From the NCBI GenBank assembly GCA_050084985.1, contig JBITNC010000001.1:204786001-204850000 (forward strand): a DNA stretch of 64,000 nucleotides, given 5' to 3'. The notes beneath the pieces were generated by a model. It made no database searches. It had not been told where the DNA came from and worked only from the letters and a program-made list of their open reading frames with translations. This DNA is from Nageia nagi. Lineage: Eukaryota; Pinophyta. This document shows positions 1-11,800 of the stretch, one piece after another. The position numbers and the translations under genes are program-made. Every line of letters starts with the position of its first letter. Positions within the stretch are counted from its first letter, which is position 1.

Positions 1-630
1 CTCTAGATATTTCTTTAGATTATTTTTCATCTTTTCCAAATTTTGATAATGATGGATAAATCATGGTTATATATAATAGGTTATGTGGTGGTTATTAGCA
101 CATGTCTATGAAAATATTTTACTAGGCAAGTAATTGGTTTTCCTACATTTGAAGATTATGAAATAAGTAAGAAGATTAAACATTACTCACATTTGATATT
201 GGTAACAAATATCAAACTATTCATATATAGAGGGAGGCCTTTGAATAGAGTGTTGTGGACCCTTTGATTGGATGATCATGAGATGATTATAGATGCATTA
301 CAAAAAAAGAGGATGTAGATGGTATAATAGATTGAAAAATAAAGGTAAGCTTAAACAATGGATTATTTTAATTTTTTTAATTAAATACAATTATGTTATA
401 TATATTTTACTCATATTCCCTTTCATGTTTTATTGATAGTTGTAAGGAGAGGATGCATACAAGTACATCACTATTTTGAATCATTAAACAGTGTCTCTTG
501 ACACCAAATATCATTTTGAAAATTTGTACTAGAAGATCGTGAATATGATATATAATTTGTGACCTGTATATATTGCATGATGATATTTAATTAAGGCTAT
601 ATTATATTATGATATTTATATTTGAATATG

Positions 631-636
<6 letters not shown>

Positions 637-680
<44 letters not shown>
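637..680. repeat. (TG)22 microsatellite
   Basis: An uninterrupted run of 22 TG dinucleotides, preceded by a short TA-rich stretch. Its perfection contrasts with the decayed surroundings and suggests ongoing slippage. Confidence 0.95.
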
Positions 681-683
<3 letters not shown>

Positions 684-1432
684 TGATTTATGATATGTTA
701 AGTTACCCTAAATTTTAAACCCTAAACCCTTACTATGTTATAGATTATCTAATAGTATTGACATTGCTCAATCTTAGGTAGTTAAATGATCTATTACATT
801 AATACAAATAGTTGATTAGTTGATAACATGTTGCATTGATACAAATAATTGATGATATTGTAATTAAATATGGGTGATATTATTATTTTCATTATGTTTC
901 CTTTATTTGTATTAATGGTCCTACTCATTTATAAGTGCATGAGAATGGGAACATTGAATTCGTAGTATGAGCATATATTTACAAGAGCATTCTATTAGGG
1001 TATCAAACATGAACATACGAGTCTATTCCATTGTAAATAAAGATGTCACCACAAGAAAACGTTGAGTATTAGCATAGATGTAATCATTATCCTTAGTTAT
1101 GATATGATTAATGAATTTTTGAGTATAGGACATATTTATAATTACTTGTTGTTATATGAAATAACTTACCAAATTGCAAGAATATATGCATGAAACATAT
1201 ATATATACACAAGCCCTAATATATGTGAGCAACATGCAAAACAATAATGGATTATAGTTGTCTTGTAAATTTATCAGCTTACTATATAAATTATTATAGT
1301 TGTCGTATGTACATTTTTATATTTCCATGGGCATAATGTAATGTGTGAATATTTATTTCATTTTTTATTGGCACTCTTTTTTATATCATGGTATGGTAGG
1401 CATTTTTACCTAATAAGATAAGACATGAAAGT

Positions 1433-1460
<28 letters not shown>
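1433..1460. repeat. (TA)14 microsatellite
   Basis: A perfect run of 14 TA dinucleotides, followed after a short interruption by CATATATAT. Confidence 0.95.
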
Positions 1461-1463
<3 letters not shown>

Positions 1464-2109
1464 TATATATCAAATTTATGTTTTTGTTTATATTTGGATT
1501 TAATTAAAGGTGGAAAGGTAATGTAAGTTCATATACTTTGAATTTGGATGTAATTAATATAAGTTCATTCAAAAACACTTAAACAACCTAAATAAAATAC
1601 AACCTTAATGAAATTTACAACAAAGTAATGAAATATAATTTATAATGTACAAATTTAAAGGTGGATACTTACTTTCAATTTAATGTGAACATAAAACTTT
1701 AAGGTGGATTAATGTTCATACAACATAAATTAATGACTTAAGGTAAAGTATGTAACAAAATACTATACATACTATATATATATATAAGCATGTATATATC
1801 AATCCATCAACATACATCAATGTAGATCAAAATATAAATACATTTATATCAGTTCTAATATGGAAACTAGGTATACACACATGTACTTGATAACATGTAC
1901 TAGAGTATCAAAATAATAAGAATATACATATAGTTCATGATCTAGTCCAAATGTACTCATAAAACAAAAATGCACATCTATAAATCCATCCACCTATATA
2001 GATCTATCTATTGAATGAGTCCTGACTAGGTGAAGGGTCATAGTCTAGACTCCTCTTCATTCCACATGATGTATCACATGGAACTATCTCACACTATACA
2101 AAATTAATA

Positions 2110-2515
2110 AACTTAGATTCAGTTCAACTTAATCATTATAAATTATCATATGAAATGTATGTATAGTATATGTTTTAAAATGCATTATAAATTACCATGA
2201 TATCATGCTGAGAGATTAAAGGGTCAACTACTATAGGATGCTTTGATGAGTCATGCACCTCATGAGAAATTGGAAGTACAATCACTATAGGTCACTTTGA
2301 TAAGTCATGCACCTCCTAGGAAAAAATGGTATCAATCAAGCTCTACAAGAGATCAAAATAAACTTAAAAAAGTTAAAATTAATCATTATAAATTTATAAC
2401 CATGTCTATATCAAAAACTTAATCACAAAAATGCATTACAAATTATAATGAATGGATACTGAGAGGTTGAAGGATCAACCACTATAGAATGCACATGTGA
2501 GCCATGTGCCTTGCT
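2110..2515. repeat. Diverged direct duplication
   Basis: Two imperfect copies of about 150 bp start near 2110 and 2360. Both contain AATCATTATAAAT, later AATGCATTA followed by GAGAG, and then a CACTATAG/ACTATAG block. Within the first copy a shorter unit of about 56 bp (ACTATAGG...TCATGCACCTC) occurs twice in tandem, at about 2228 and 2284. This looks like the remains of a local tandem repeat; the family is unknown. Confidence 0.55.
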
Positions 2516-2751
2516 AGTAAAAGCAATATTAGCAAAAATATCTTGAATTGTAAAAGTGTCATGATCAACTTGCAATTACATATATATAAACATTCAATTA
2601 CATATGCATGAGACTTTGCTAACACTGTAATCACTATGTTAGGTCCCTATACATTATTATTGTTAGGTCGGCTATGGTTATTATTATTTCCTTACATTAT
2701 TATTGTTATGTCGGCTAGTGTCCTTTCATTGTAGTGGCACCCCTTGGACTC

Positions 2752-2760
2752 CTATATATA
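2752..2760 (+). promoter_or_regulatory. Probable TATA box of the 5' LTR
   Basis: CTATATATA lies in the middle of the LTR, about 205 bp before the LTR end. That is a plausible position for the U3/R promoter. Transcription would start about 30 bp downstream, close before the 33-bp tandem repeat. Confidence 0.55.
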
Positions 2761-2814
2761 CTAAGGAGGTATTATCATTTGAAGATGTCTATTGTTGTGT
2801 AATTGATGTGATGT

Positions 2815-2880
2815 AAAGGAGGTTGCCCCCTCGAAGTGGCTTATTACAAAGGAGGTTGCCCCCTCGAAGTGGCTTATTAC
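2815..2880 (+). repeat. Perfect 33-bp tandem duplication inside the LTR
   Basis: Two identical 33-bp units, 2815-2847 and 2848-2880, each containing AAAGGAGGTTGCCCCCTCGA. The same pair is present in the 3' LTR at 5130-5162 and 5163-5195. The duplication lies downstream of the TATA box, probably in the transcribed part of the LTR. The GAGG/CCTC stretch inside each unit could form a small hairpin. Confidence 0.95.
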
Positions 2881-2959
2881 AGATTTTATCTCTTATTCAA
2901 TGCGTTGAGCTCTCTCTTTGGTGATTTTATGCTATTTTGGGAACTTTGTTCATAACATT

Positions 2960-2971
2960 TGGTACCAGAGC
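2960..2971 (+). other. Primer-binding site, tRNA-iMet
   Basis: TGGTACCAGAGC begins two bases after the LTR end. It matches the plant primer site complementary to the 3' end of initiator methionine tRNA (usual form TGGTATCAGAGC) except for one T-to-C change. Confidence 0.9.
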
Positions 2972-3741
2972 AGACGATTCTAGGGTTTCAAGGCTCAAAA
3001 CTAGTCATCGTGGAATTTTCGCTACCAATTTTTTTTCGTGAGGATTTAGATTCTGAAATTTATTGGGTTTTTAGAAGACATACCGAAGAAGTTACAGTTC
3101 AAATTTCAGCATCTACTTCGCTATATTTTTTGAGGTACACTCAGGGGAAGTTAAGGTTTATGACTAGTCTCAAAAGCAGGTCGGAAATAAGTGTTCTAGC
3201 TAAAAAGGGTATATCTGAAGTTTTACAGCTCTAAAATAGGTGAGACCTATTGGATTCGTTAGGTTACAGATTGAAGTTTATCTGTTACAATTTTCAAGGT
3301 ATAAGAATAAACAGGTAACACAAGGCACTTCGTACAAGTTCACTCTTCTAAAAAATCCAAAAATCAGCACATCTTGGGAAAATTGCAGTCATTTCCTCTT
3401 GGACTATCAGAATTTGACGAAATCTGTGGCATTGAAAAGAAGACATCTGAGGCTACCATAGGCATAAATTTCAGACTCTAAAGGGCTGAAATTTCATATT
3501 TACATCAGTTGGAAGGTTGGATAATAGAATAGTCTCCAAATCACGATTTAAAAAGGTACAATTTATTTATTTATTTCTTTAAATTTGCATATATTTTGAT
3601 TGGAAGGTCTATTTGGGGTGATTCATAAGCTATTGGAAAGAAAATAAAGAGAAGAGTCTTTTAGTTATAGATGTGTTCTGGCATCTTTAAACATAGGAGC
3701 TATCGTTACTTTGCCAGCACTGCATCCCGAGGAATTGTGGT

Positions 3742-3976
3742 CTCCTACAACGTACTCGCAGTATATCGCTTAGGCCACTGTTGGATTCTCTCACGTACCT
3801 TTGAGTATATAGAGAGGCCATCATGCTCATGCACGTACATGGTATATAGAGAGGTCCTTTAGGATTCCCTCATGTACCGCGAGTATATTAGCAAGGGCCC
3901 TTTTCGAACGGTTGTGCATTAGACAGCACTAGCACAAAATTGAGCTCCCACGTACCTGGCGTATATAGGGAGACCC
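3742..3976 (+). repeat. Five imperfect ~32-bp repeats in the untranslated leader
   Basis: Copies lie at about 3742-3776, 3788-3819, 3827-3858, 3867-3899 and 3945-3976. They share a core resembling CACGTACC, then GAGTATATAGAGAGGCC. The last copy ends 20 bp before the Gag start codon. Their position just upstream of gag suggests an RNA-level role such as packaging, dimerisation or control of translation, but this is inference. Confidence 0.75.
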
Positions 3977-3995
3977 CCTAGAATACTTAGTCAAA

Positions 3996-4922
3996 ATGCC
4001 ACCGAAAAAAATTGCTACACCAACTAGCCCTCTAGAGGGTTCATCCATGACTATAGCAGAAAGTGAAGACATATTCTTTCGAATATCCCAAGTGGAAGAA
4101 TTGGTTAAAGAGTGTGTAAAAAAGGGTGATATGGAGGAATTAAAAAGGGATTTGACAAAAGAGTTGGCGACTAAAATGGATCAATATATGGAAAAGATTT
4201 TTCAACTCATACAAAACCCAGAGGGAAAGATTCCTAAAGATGTTGATATGGCCCAGGGTTATCAGGAAAATAATGATATTATTCAAGGAGATAAACCCTT
4301 CATTAATAAGCCTAATTCAGGAGGATATGCTTCTACTGATGGAAGTAATCAAGCATGGTTCTCAAGGGGAATCCAAATCCCCAAGATCGACATGAGGAAG
4401 TTTGATGGAAGGGACCCCATCACTTGGATATTTCAAATGGAGCACTTTTTTGATCTACACCAAGTACCAGCATCACAAAAAGTAACTATTGCATCCTTGT
4501 ATCTAGAGCCTAAGCAGGTTGTATGGTACCAATGGCTTTGTGAACGTAAAAAGGGTTCTATTATATCTTGGTCGATTTTTACAGAGGAACTGATAGCCTA
4601 CCATGAGGATGTTAAGAATAATTCCTTCTTTACTCAATTGATAAATCTAAGGCAAGAAGGTTCAGTGATGGAGCACATTCAACAATTTCAAAAGTGGAGT
4701 CTTAGAGTGAAGGATATACCAGATGATAGATTGTTGGATCTCTTTATGGGAATCTTAAAGGATAAAATTCAACATGAGGTGCATCTATTTGAACCAACAT
4801 CCTTAGAGATGGCTTTCAGGATGGCAAGGAAGGTTGAAAGTAAAAATATGGCAATGGCAGAATATTCCACATGGGAAGATGAGAAATTTCTACAGAAGCA
4901 TCCAGAACTACTAAAATGTTGA
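3996..4922 (+). CDS. gag: Gag-like protein of a non-autonomous gypsy element, with a pol-tail fusion
   Basis: This 308-residue open frame is the only intact retrotransposon protein in the window. Residues about 20-72 are charged and look able to form a coiled coil. Residues about 128-283 match the Ty3/gypsy retrotransposon Gag domain: PKIDMRKFDGRDP, then WIFQMEHFF, WYQWL, and a helical region ending RMARKVESK. No CCHC zinc knuckle or protease follows. The last 21 residues contain STWED followed by FLQKHPELL. This resembles the extreme C-terminus of chromovirus pol (chromodomain ...ATWED...), so the frame appears to join Gag directly to the end of a deleted pol. I chose the ATG at 3996 because it is the first Met in frame and lies after the leader repeats. 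Gag would assemble the virus-like particle in the cytoplasm and could package this RNA with enzymes supplied by another element. Confidence 0.88.
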   Translation: MPPKKIATPTSPLEGSSMTIAESEDIFFRISQVEELVKECVKKGDMEELKRDLTKELATKMDQYMEKIFQLIQNPEGKIPKDVDMAQGYQENNDIIQGDKPFINKPNSGGYASTDGSNQAWFSRGIQIPKIDMRKFDGRDPITWIFQMEHFFDLHQVPASQKVTIASLYLEPKQVVWYQWLCERKKGSIISWSIFTEELIAYHEDVKNNSFFTQLINLRQEGSVMEHIQQFQKWSLRVKDIPDDRLLDLFMGILKDKIQHEVHLFEPTSLEMAFRMARKVESKNMAMAEYSTWEDEKFLQKHPELLKC

Positions 4923-4937
4923 GGACAACATTTTTTT

Positions 4938-4951
4938 GAAGGAGAGGGGCA
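4938..4951 (+). other. Polypurine tract
   Basis: GAAGGAGAGGGGCA lies immediately before the 3' LTR and is purine apart from the C before the final A. It is the expected primer for plus-strand DNA synthesis. It begins 16 bases after the Gag stop codon. Confidence 0.85.
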
Positions 4952-5272
4952 TGTTAGGTCCCTATACATTATTATTGTTAGGTCGGCTATGGTTATTATT
5001 ATTTCCTTACATTATTATTGTTATGTCGGCTAGTGTCCTTTCATTGTAGTGGCACCCCTTGGACTCCTATATATACTAAGGAGGTATTATCATTTGAAGA
5101 TGTCTATTGTTGTGTAATTGATGTGATGTAAAGGAGGTTGCCCCCTCGAAGTGGCTTATTACAAAGGAGGTTGCCCCCTCGAAGTGGCTTATTACAGATT
5201 TTATCTCTTATTCAATGCGTTGAGCTCTCTCTTTGGTGATTTTATGCTATTTTGGGAACTTTGTTCATAACA
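4952..5272 (+). repeat. 3' LTR of the gag-only element
   Basis: 321 bp from TGTTAGG to CATAACA, reading identical to the 5' LTR and followed by CACTA (5273-5277), the second copy of the target-site duplication. It repeats the TATA box (about 5067-5075) and the 33-bp tandem pair. Confidence 0.95.
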
Positions 5273-5277
5273 CACTA

Positions 5278-8200
5278 TAATACCTCATCCTCTCCTCTCT
5301 ATATGATTGAAAATCACCTATGGTATGATCTATGGATGTAACTATATCAACTATAATTTGCATTAAAGTTGCAAACCATGTATGGTGGGGGGAATAACCC
5401 TATGCTACAATACCTCCTAAATCCTACCCTAAATAAAGGTGATGTTCTCAACTATATTTGCTCACAAGAGAGCATCCTTGGGTAATGGGGGTTCTTGAGG
5501 CTCATGGGAAAGAGGTGGGCTATTTTGTGATGGATCCATGTACATATATATACAAAAAGGTCACTTGCATGAATTAACAATTAAAAGAATAAATATAACT
5601 ACATTAAATTTAAAGAGATATATAAGTCCTAACAATCTAGTTCAAATCTAGACAACATTAAATCGAGCTAATAATTTGATATTCTTTGAACATCCATACT
5701 AAATGAGATTTATAAAGAGTTTTAATAAAACATAACTCAACCCAATTTTGAATTAATATATACAACTCAAGTTCAATATATCAAACTTAGAGGTTAATAT
5801 AAATAATAAAGAACATAATACATTCTATGAATCGATAATAACAAATTTAAAATTTGAACATCCACATGATATTATTGATGAAAAAATAATAGAAACATTA
5901 CATAAAATAATTATCCTTAAATCCAAATGTGCACCAACATAGATATCTTAGATCCAGTCCTTAAATATCTATTCTAGTCTACTATTATGAATACTTATTT
6001 ATACTACTATGATGTTCAGGATCATTCCTAGAAGTTATTACACCTATCTATATAAATTCCCCTTAAGAAGTCCTCAATCATCAATCACCAATCCCCTTTG
6101 TTAGCCCAACAAATGATGATTGGTTTTTTGTTGACACATCATCAACTTTGACACCCTTATACAACAATACATATTTGTCTACAAAGAGACCTAAGGCATC
6201 AAGCTTATCTATCAAAATTGACCTTTTCTTTGGTTCAATGTTGTTGAATGTAAACCTATCTATAGGAATTCCATATATAAGAATAATGAGACTCATTGCT
6301 TAATCTAGAATTTCATAACTCAGGGTAAAATTTGTCCTAGTTCTCCCCAATGTAGTTCTATCGTCCCACTCCAATGAAGGATTCTACATAGCATGGCTTC
6401 AACAAGGTCAATTTTAAGAACTTGTATGATTTTTCAAGGATCAACAATCTTCTTTATTATTTATAAGGTGCATGATACTTCATATTAATTAATATCAAGT
6501 TATTGATATCATGAGGTACTTGATGATGAGGTAAACATTTGGAAGATGACTTCTAAAACTAAAAAGCACCTCTTTGAATGGTTGGTTATGCTCTTTAACT
6601 TAACCAATATATCAAAACTATTTGTGCACTTGATGAAGGAAATTTGTGATCCTTACTAAATCCTTTGTTATTATCTAATTTTATTCCATCCTCATTTATG
6701 TACTTTCCATAGAAGAAAGATAATCCCAATATGAAAAAAGTGCTAAATTTTAATATGTGAAGTGAGAAGAGGAGGAGGGTCTCCAAGAAGTATAGGTTAC
6801 CACAAGTAGTATTAGGTATGCAAAGATATAAAAAAAGGGAAAAAATCCAATGTTATGCATGTCTTGGGCTTTAACACAAACTAAAAAAGTTTGGAGAAAA
6901 ATCTTCAAAAGGTGGTAATGGGGACAAATAGGATTAAAGAAACCTATATTTTTAAGCTAAGTTTTTAGAGGAAATTTTTTAAAAATAATGCTTCAAGCAA
7001 ACCTATCATGTTTTAGTTGCAATAGTTTGAAAATATATGGACTAAACTTGTATAAGTGAGTGAATTCCCTATATATGCTCAAGTGTATCTAGAATGGGTA
7101 TGTAGGGAGTGGCCTATGAGTATCTTATCCTTGCCTTATAGTTTGAAATTAGGATGTTGTGATACTATTTGTATTCTATCCACTAGGGTCATTGAGATGA
7201 AATTTTAATCTTGTGAAGTAAATAAAGTGAAAAAAAATCTTTAGCTTCCTCATATATCTCTAGCAGTAGAATCTCTTTAATTATATGGTGAATATACATA
7301 ATTTTATCCTTCCACCAAAAGTCTCTCTAATATTGCTCTTACAATAACAATATCACCTCCATAATAACTTTAAGTAAAGGTCTCTTGATTGTGCTCCTAT
7401 CTTTAGCAATATGAACGTACTATCTCTATACCCTCAATCTCAATCGCTCATAGATTTACAATGATTCCCATGTCCAATACTAACATGGAATAAAATAACA
7501 AATAGCTTATGCTCTCACTAGCATCACATAACTCCCTATTTGTCTCTAAGAGTTTGATGTAATATTCTTACAAATGGACTCATAATTTTGTTTATGAATT
7601 GACTCTAAAAATTAAACATTACCTTCTTATGCTTCATTTTATAATTTATAAGGGGAAAAGGTTACATAATATATTGTTATCATAAAATTCTCCCTTTTAA
7701 CAACTATTTATCTTCTTATTCATCTTTGAAATTCAATTGCATCATAATTTAGCATTTGATTTAATTAAATATTATTTTAGAATATTTAACTTAACAATTT
7801 ACTATCTTTCATCTCCAAATACCTTTTAAAAATAACTCTCTATAATATGATAGAGCTAGTAAAATAAATACCAAGTCTAACAATAAATAAATACACCACA
7901 AAAATACCTAACAAAAACTAAATAGGTAATAAGTTCCAATAAAAAACCTACATGTGGCACTTAAGTTAAATGAATAGGTCAACATTTAACAACTAAAAGG
8001 TGTGTTATTTATCATGGCGAGGAATGAAATCATGAAGGTGTCATTGGATCCCACTACCTTTAAAACTCCACACATACCTTTTCTCTATCCCATGTACACA
8101 TTTTGAAGTACATCTTGGAATACCATATCATCCTCTCATGGATATTTGTTTTTTTCAAACCTCTTTGAATCTTAATATGGTATATTGTTGTACTAGTTAA

Positions 8201-8860
8201 CTGTATCTATTGACTGGTGTGGGTCTCACTTCTCAATAAAATATTTGTTTTTCTCTAGAACTTTGGAATATCATATATTTTAATCCAAAATTTGGTTTTC
8301 AAAATCATAAAAAGTTTTATAAAGATGGAAAATAGATTTATAATATTGAGATATAAAAATTAGCTTTTAAAACACTTTATTTTTTAGTAATTTTTATGAT
8401 CATAAGTTCCGTTTCAGATCAAAACTAGTGAATCATCTCAAGGAATCCATTTAGCATATAAGATAATGAGTCATTAAACCTTTTCCATCACTAGTTGGTA
8501 TAGGTAAATATATTATTGCACTAGTTACAATATTTACATCTACTTGAAGGTGCTTAAGGTATCAAATTTAATAATTTCTTTTTATTTTCTATACAATCTA
8601 ACCTATTTTATTTTTTATACTACTTATATATTATTGAGGGGAGTTAGTATACATGAAACTAGATGACTATAATAAGCTTAAAAAGAATATTATAGTCTAT
8701 AAGCATATTTGTAATACAGGGCTTAGGTCCTTCATTGAAACTTTTTATGGGTTTAATAAACATTTATCATAAGAACTCCAAACTTAGGGAAATAGGAACT
8801 TTATAGTTTGGGCATACATTTCAAGTTTTCTACTACCTCTATAGCAATTGTAATATCTCT
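5278..8860. other. AT-rich non-coding DNA, no gene seen
   Basis: About 3.6 kb without a recognisable gene, RNA or complete repeat. Short open frames on the minus strand at 6081-6296 and 6595-6786 have no motif I recognise and no neighbouring similarity, so I do not call them genes. Given its surroundings it is probably heavily decayed transposon DNA. Confidence 0.6.
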
Positions 8861-8865
8861 TAATC

Positions 8866-11800
8866 TATAATGACCTATCCAATTGCACTATTAAGACTTA
8901 AGCACCATTAAGGATTCAAATGAAATTAAGTTTGAATTATACTAAGTGATGATAAATTTTGAATAGCAATATGCTTTATTTGTGTCAATTTGATGTTGGC
9001 TTCTAGATGTTTTGACATAGCTCATAGGTTAAATCGATATGAAAAGTGCAAAAAAGACCCAAGGAACCAAGGGTGAATTGTTGAGAGGAATAGAAGGGTA
9101 AGAGTGAGAAAATGATTAACATTGGTTCACTAAAAAACCCTAATGACCATCATAGATCATATAGTTGTATTTCATAATTATGAAGCATGATTATCAATAA
9201 TGAATGTGTGGATGTGTGTGTACACTAATGAACTTACCATGTAGGATGAAGGGATCATCCTATGTAAAACAAGTGTTAAAAACTTGCAATATATTTTTGA
9301 AACTATTTCAAAATGGAAAATTAAATGTTTACTTATAATTTTTTAATAAAATAGGTTGAAATTTAAAAAGTGATAGTTAGAAAAGACTAATATCACTTTA
9401 TGGATGTTACAAGGTATTTTGGTGGTTTATGAAAATAATTGAGATATTACCCTACTAATTTTGCTTCCTTGTGTTAGGTATGGGAAATAATTGGCCTTAA
9501 TTTATTAGTTAATATAAAAAAGGGTCCAAAGTATTTAATGCCACTACACTCATCAACAACTTTAATAATACTTACCACAAAAATTATTAAAAGGATGAGT
9601 AGACATTCATTTGGACACATTTGAACCTCCTTGGCTATAAATAAAGGGGTGGAACATTAGAAAAAACATCTACTAGCTCATTATTTTTATTCTCAAGCTT
9701 TAGGTTAGAGTTACGTGAAGAAGAGAAGTCTCTCCCTCTCTCAAGTCGAGGTGCATTCTTTTGTATTTTAGACATTAAAGCTAAAATGTCTAGTTAAAGA
9801 AGTACTCTCACTTGGTGTTATTTAAAATGTTGTATGGAAGGATTATTTGATAAAGGTTCATAAAATTAATTATTTCTAATGGCCTTGTTCCATTTGAAAG
9901 GCCATACTAGTTGCTAGAAAAAGTGTTGGCAAAGGATTAAACATTTGACTTTATTCCTAAAACTTGCAACACGCTTTCAAAAAGCCTATTTTGTGCATTG
10001 TCAAACAATTCCTAGACCTTGTGTATTCCTCATGTTATGGATATACAAGCATACACAACCATAATATCTAATGAGAAACCATTTTCAACTACATTTTTAT
10101 AGATCCTATCTCTATTGTAGCCTTTCCATTCACCCTTGTATGTATTCTTCACTTTGTGTTTCTTCCATTTGTAGCACTCTTAGTGACTACGAAGTAAGAA
10201 AATAGTTCACACCACCATAGATCTAGATTGATACATATTACATAGACATATATCATGGAAAAAATTTGCCACATTTTGTTCTATGCAAATGCAAATGTAC
10301 TTTACTCCTTGAAATACTCTCTACATAGTGCTCCTCCTAGCTGATGTAGTCTCTGAGATTGGCATTATGAAAGGTATTCCATGCCACCATACTATAGGAC
10401 TTTGCACCCTAAATCAAATACCTGAGACTAGTGCATGTGTGTTGTATAGGTAAATGAATTTTAAAACTTGTGAAAGTATTTTTCCTTTTAGTGCAATGCT
10501 TTTGTAAATCATTTTAACATATTTTATTAGCGTTACACTGCTAGTAGAAGATTTAGTATCAATAGGGTTCACACCGTTCTATTCTTTATTTCTTACCTAA
10601 TAATACAACATTCAATGAAGCTATATTTCATGGTGTATGATTGGGATGAACTTTTAGAAATCTTCAATGTATTCATTCTCACAATGTAGATCATTAAGTT
10701 TTTTGTTTTAAAAATCAAGGCAAAATTACTTAGAAAACTCACCATATAGATTTCCTACATATATATATAGTGCTACAACATAATATTAGATAATATTTCT
10801 TTCTTTTATAAGGTAAAGTAAAAAGGGTTAAATCTCAAATAAATTAGGTGCCATTTATTCTTAAAAGAGAATAATATGTAGTGAGAATAAATAAATATAT
10901 TCAATAGATGTTTTCAATAATTGTTATACACAATACCATGGTAAAAGTTACTTTAATTTTGTATAATTCTATAGTTTTTATGATTAGTTACGAGAAAGAG
11001 TGTGTGAAATTTATTTTATGAAGCATCGTTTAATTAATTATGTATATCTAGCATCAGTAGAGTGTAATCAAAGGATGAAATATGAATTTTTAGTATGGCT
11101 ATAATAATATTTGAGTAAGATTCATATGCACCCCATAACCAAGGAAAGGAGGTAGCCTTAGAGAAGGCATAAAATCCTCTTGAGGTACATAAAAGGAGTT
11201 TTGAATGAATGAAAAGAATATATATACCATTATTTACATCATGGTCAAATATGAAATGGGATTGTCATGATCCTCAAACTCCAACCCTTTCCTAGTACTT
11301 GATCCTATCACCTTGATCTTTGGAAAGAAGCTTGAAGATGAAGAAGAATCTACATCAATGACAAGATGCATTAAATACCTTTTAGATAATCTTGATGTAT
11401 TTACTGTATTTAAATTTGTAATGGACCTTCTTGTAAATGATAAAGGTTATCCTCATTTATGTACTTTGATATGTTTATGAAATAATTTGATGGAATACAA
11501 GTTTGGTGGAAACTTGTTGAAAACCTTTAAGGTTTAATAAGATGGGTATAATATACTCTTTAGTATGTTCTTGTTAAGAGATTTTAATTACTAATGTAGG
11601 AACTCCAAAGCTAATTCCATATGAAGGTATCTAATGAGAACTGAAGTAATATGAGTTCAAGGATAACAAATGACATCCTTATAAAATAAATGATACTTAG
11701 GCCTTTAATGAGTTAACCCTAGTAGATAGAATATGATATATATTTGGAGAATTATCATAAAATAAAAATATAGATAGAATAAGATATATAATTGGAGAAT

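Larger units (their letters stand above)
1..2631. other. AT-rich non-coding DNA, no gene seen
   Basis: I find no open frame with recognisable protein similarity on either strand. The stretch holds microsatellites at 637-680 and 1433-1460 and a diverged direct duplication at 2110-2515. It is probably old, decayed repeat DNA, but no LTR ends or terminal inverted repeats could be defined. Confidence 0.6.
2637..2957 (+). repeat. 5' LTR of the gag-only element
   Basis: It starts TGTTAGG and ends CATAACA, so the termini form the short inverted pair TGTT...AACA. It is flanked on the left by CACTA. It carries a TATA box at 2752-2760 and a perfect 33-bp tandem duplication at 2815-2880. I found no base difference from the 3' LTR. 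Confidence 0.95.
2637..5272 (+). mobile_element. Complete gag-only LTR retrotransposon (TR-GAG type), young
   Basis: A 2,636-bp element with two 321-bp LTRs (2637-2957, 4952-5272) that read as identical, a 5-bp target-site duplication CACTA (2632-2636 and 5273-5277), a tRNA-iMet primer site, a polypurine tract and one open frame encoding a Gag-like protein. Protease, reverse transcriptase, RNase H and integrase core are absent, so it must be mobilised in trans by an autonomous Ty3/gypsy relative. Non-autonomous gag-bearing elements of this plan are known in plants as TR-GAG elements. Identical LTRs and a perfect target duplication indicate a recent insertion, in contrast to every other element in the window. 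The start of the Gag frame and the tail of the protein suggest origin from a chromovirus-like parent by one internal deletion. Confidence 0.93.

Noticed and set aside
703-731. CCCTAAA motifs resembling plant telomere repeats.
   Set aside because: Only about two adjacent copies plus a single one nearby, in AT-rich DNA; too short to call an interstitial telomere tract.
2960-2971. Match to the 3' end of a tRNA, possible tRNA gene.
   Set aside because: Only 12 bases match, in the complementary sense, directly after an LTR; this is a primer-binding site. No cloverleaf surrounds it.
2959-3234. Open frame starting at the primer-binding site of the gag-only element.
   Set aside because: It lacks an ATG at the start, overlaps the primer site, and has no similarity. 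It lies in the untranslated leader.
6081-6296. Minus-strand frame of 71 codons.
   Set aside because: No recognisable domain, no neighbouring similarity in other frames, and length compatible with chance.
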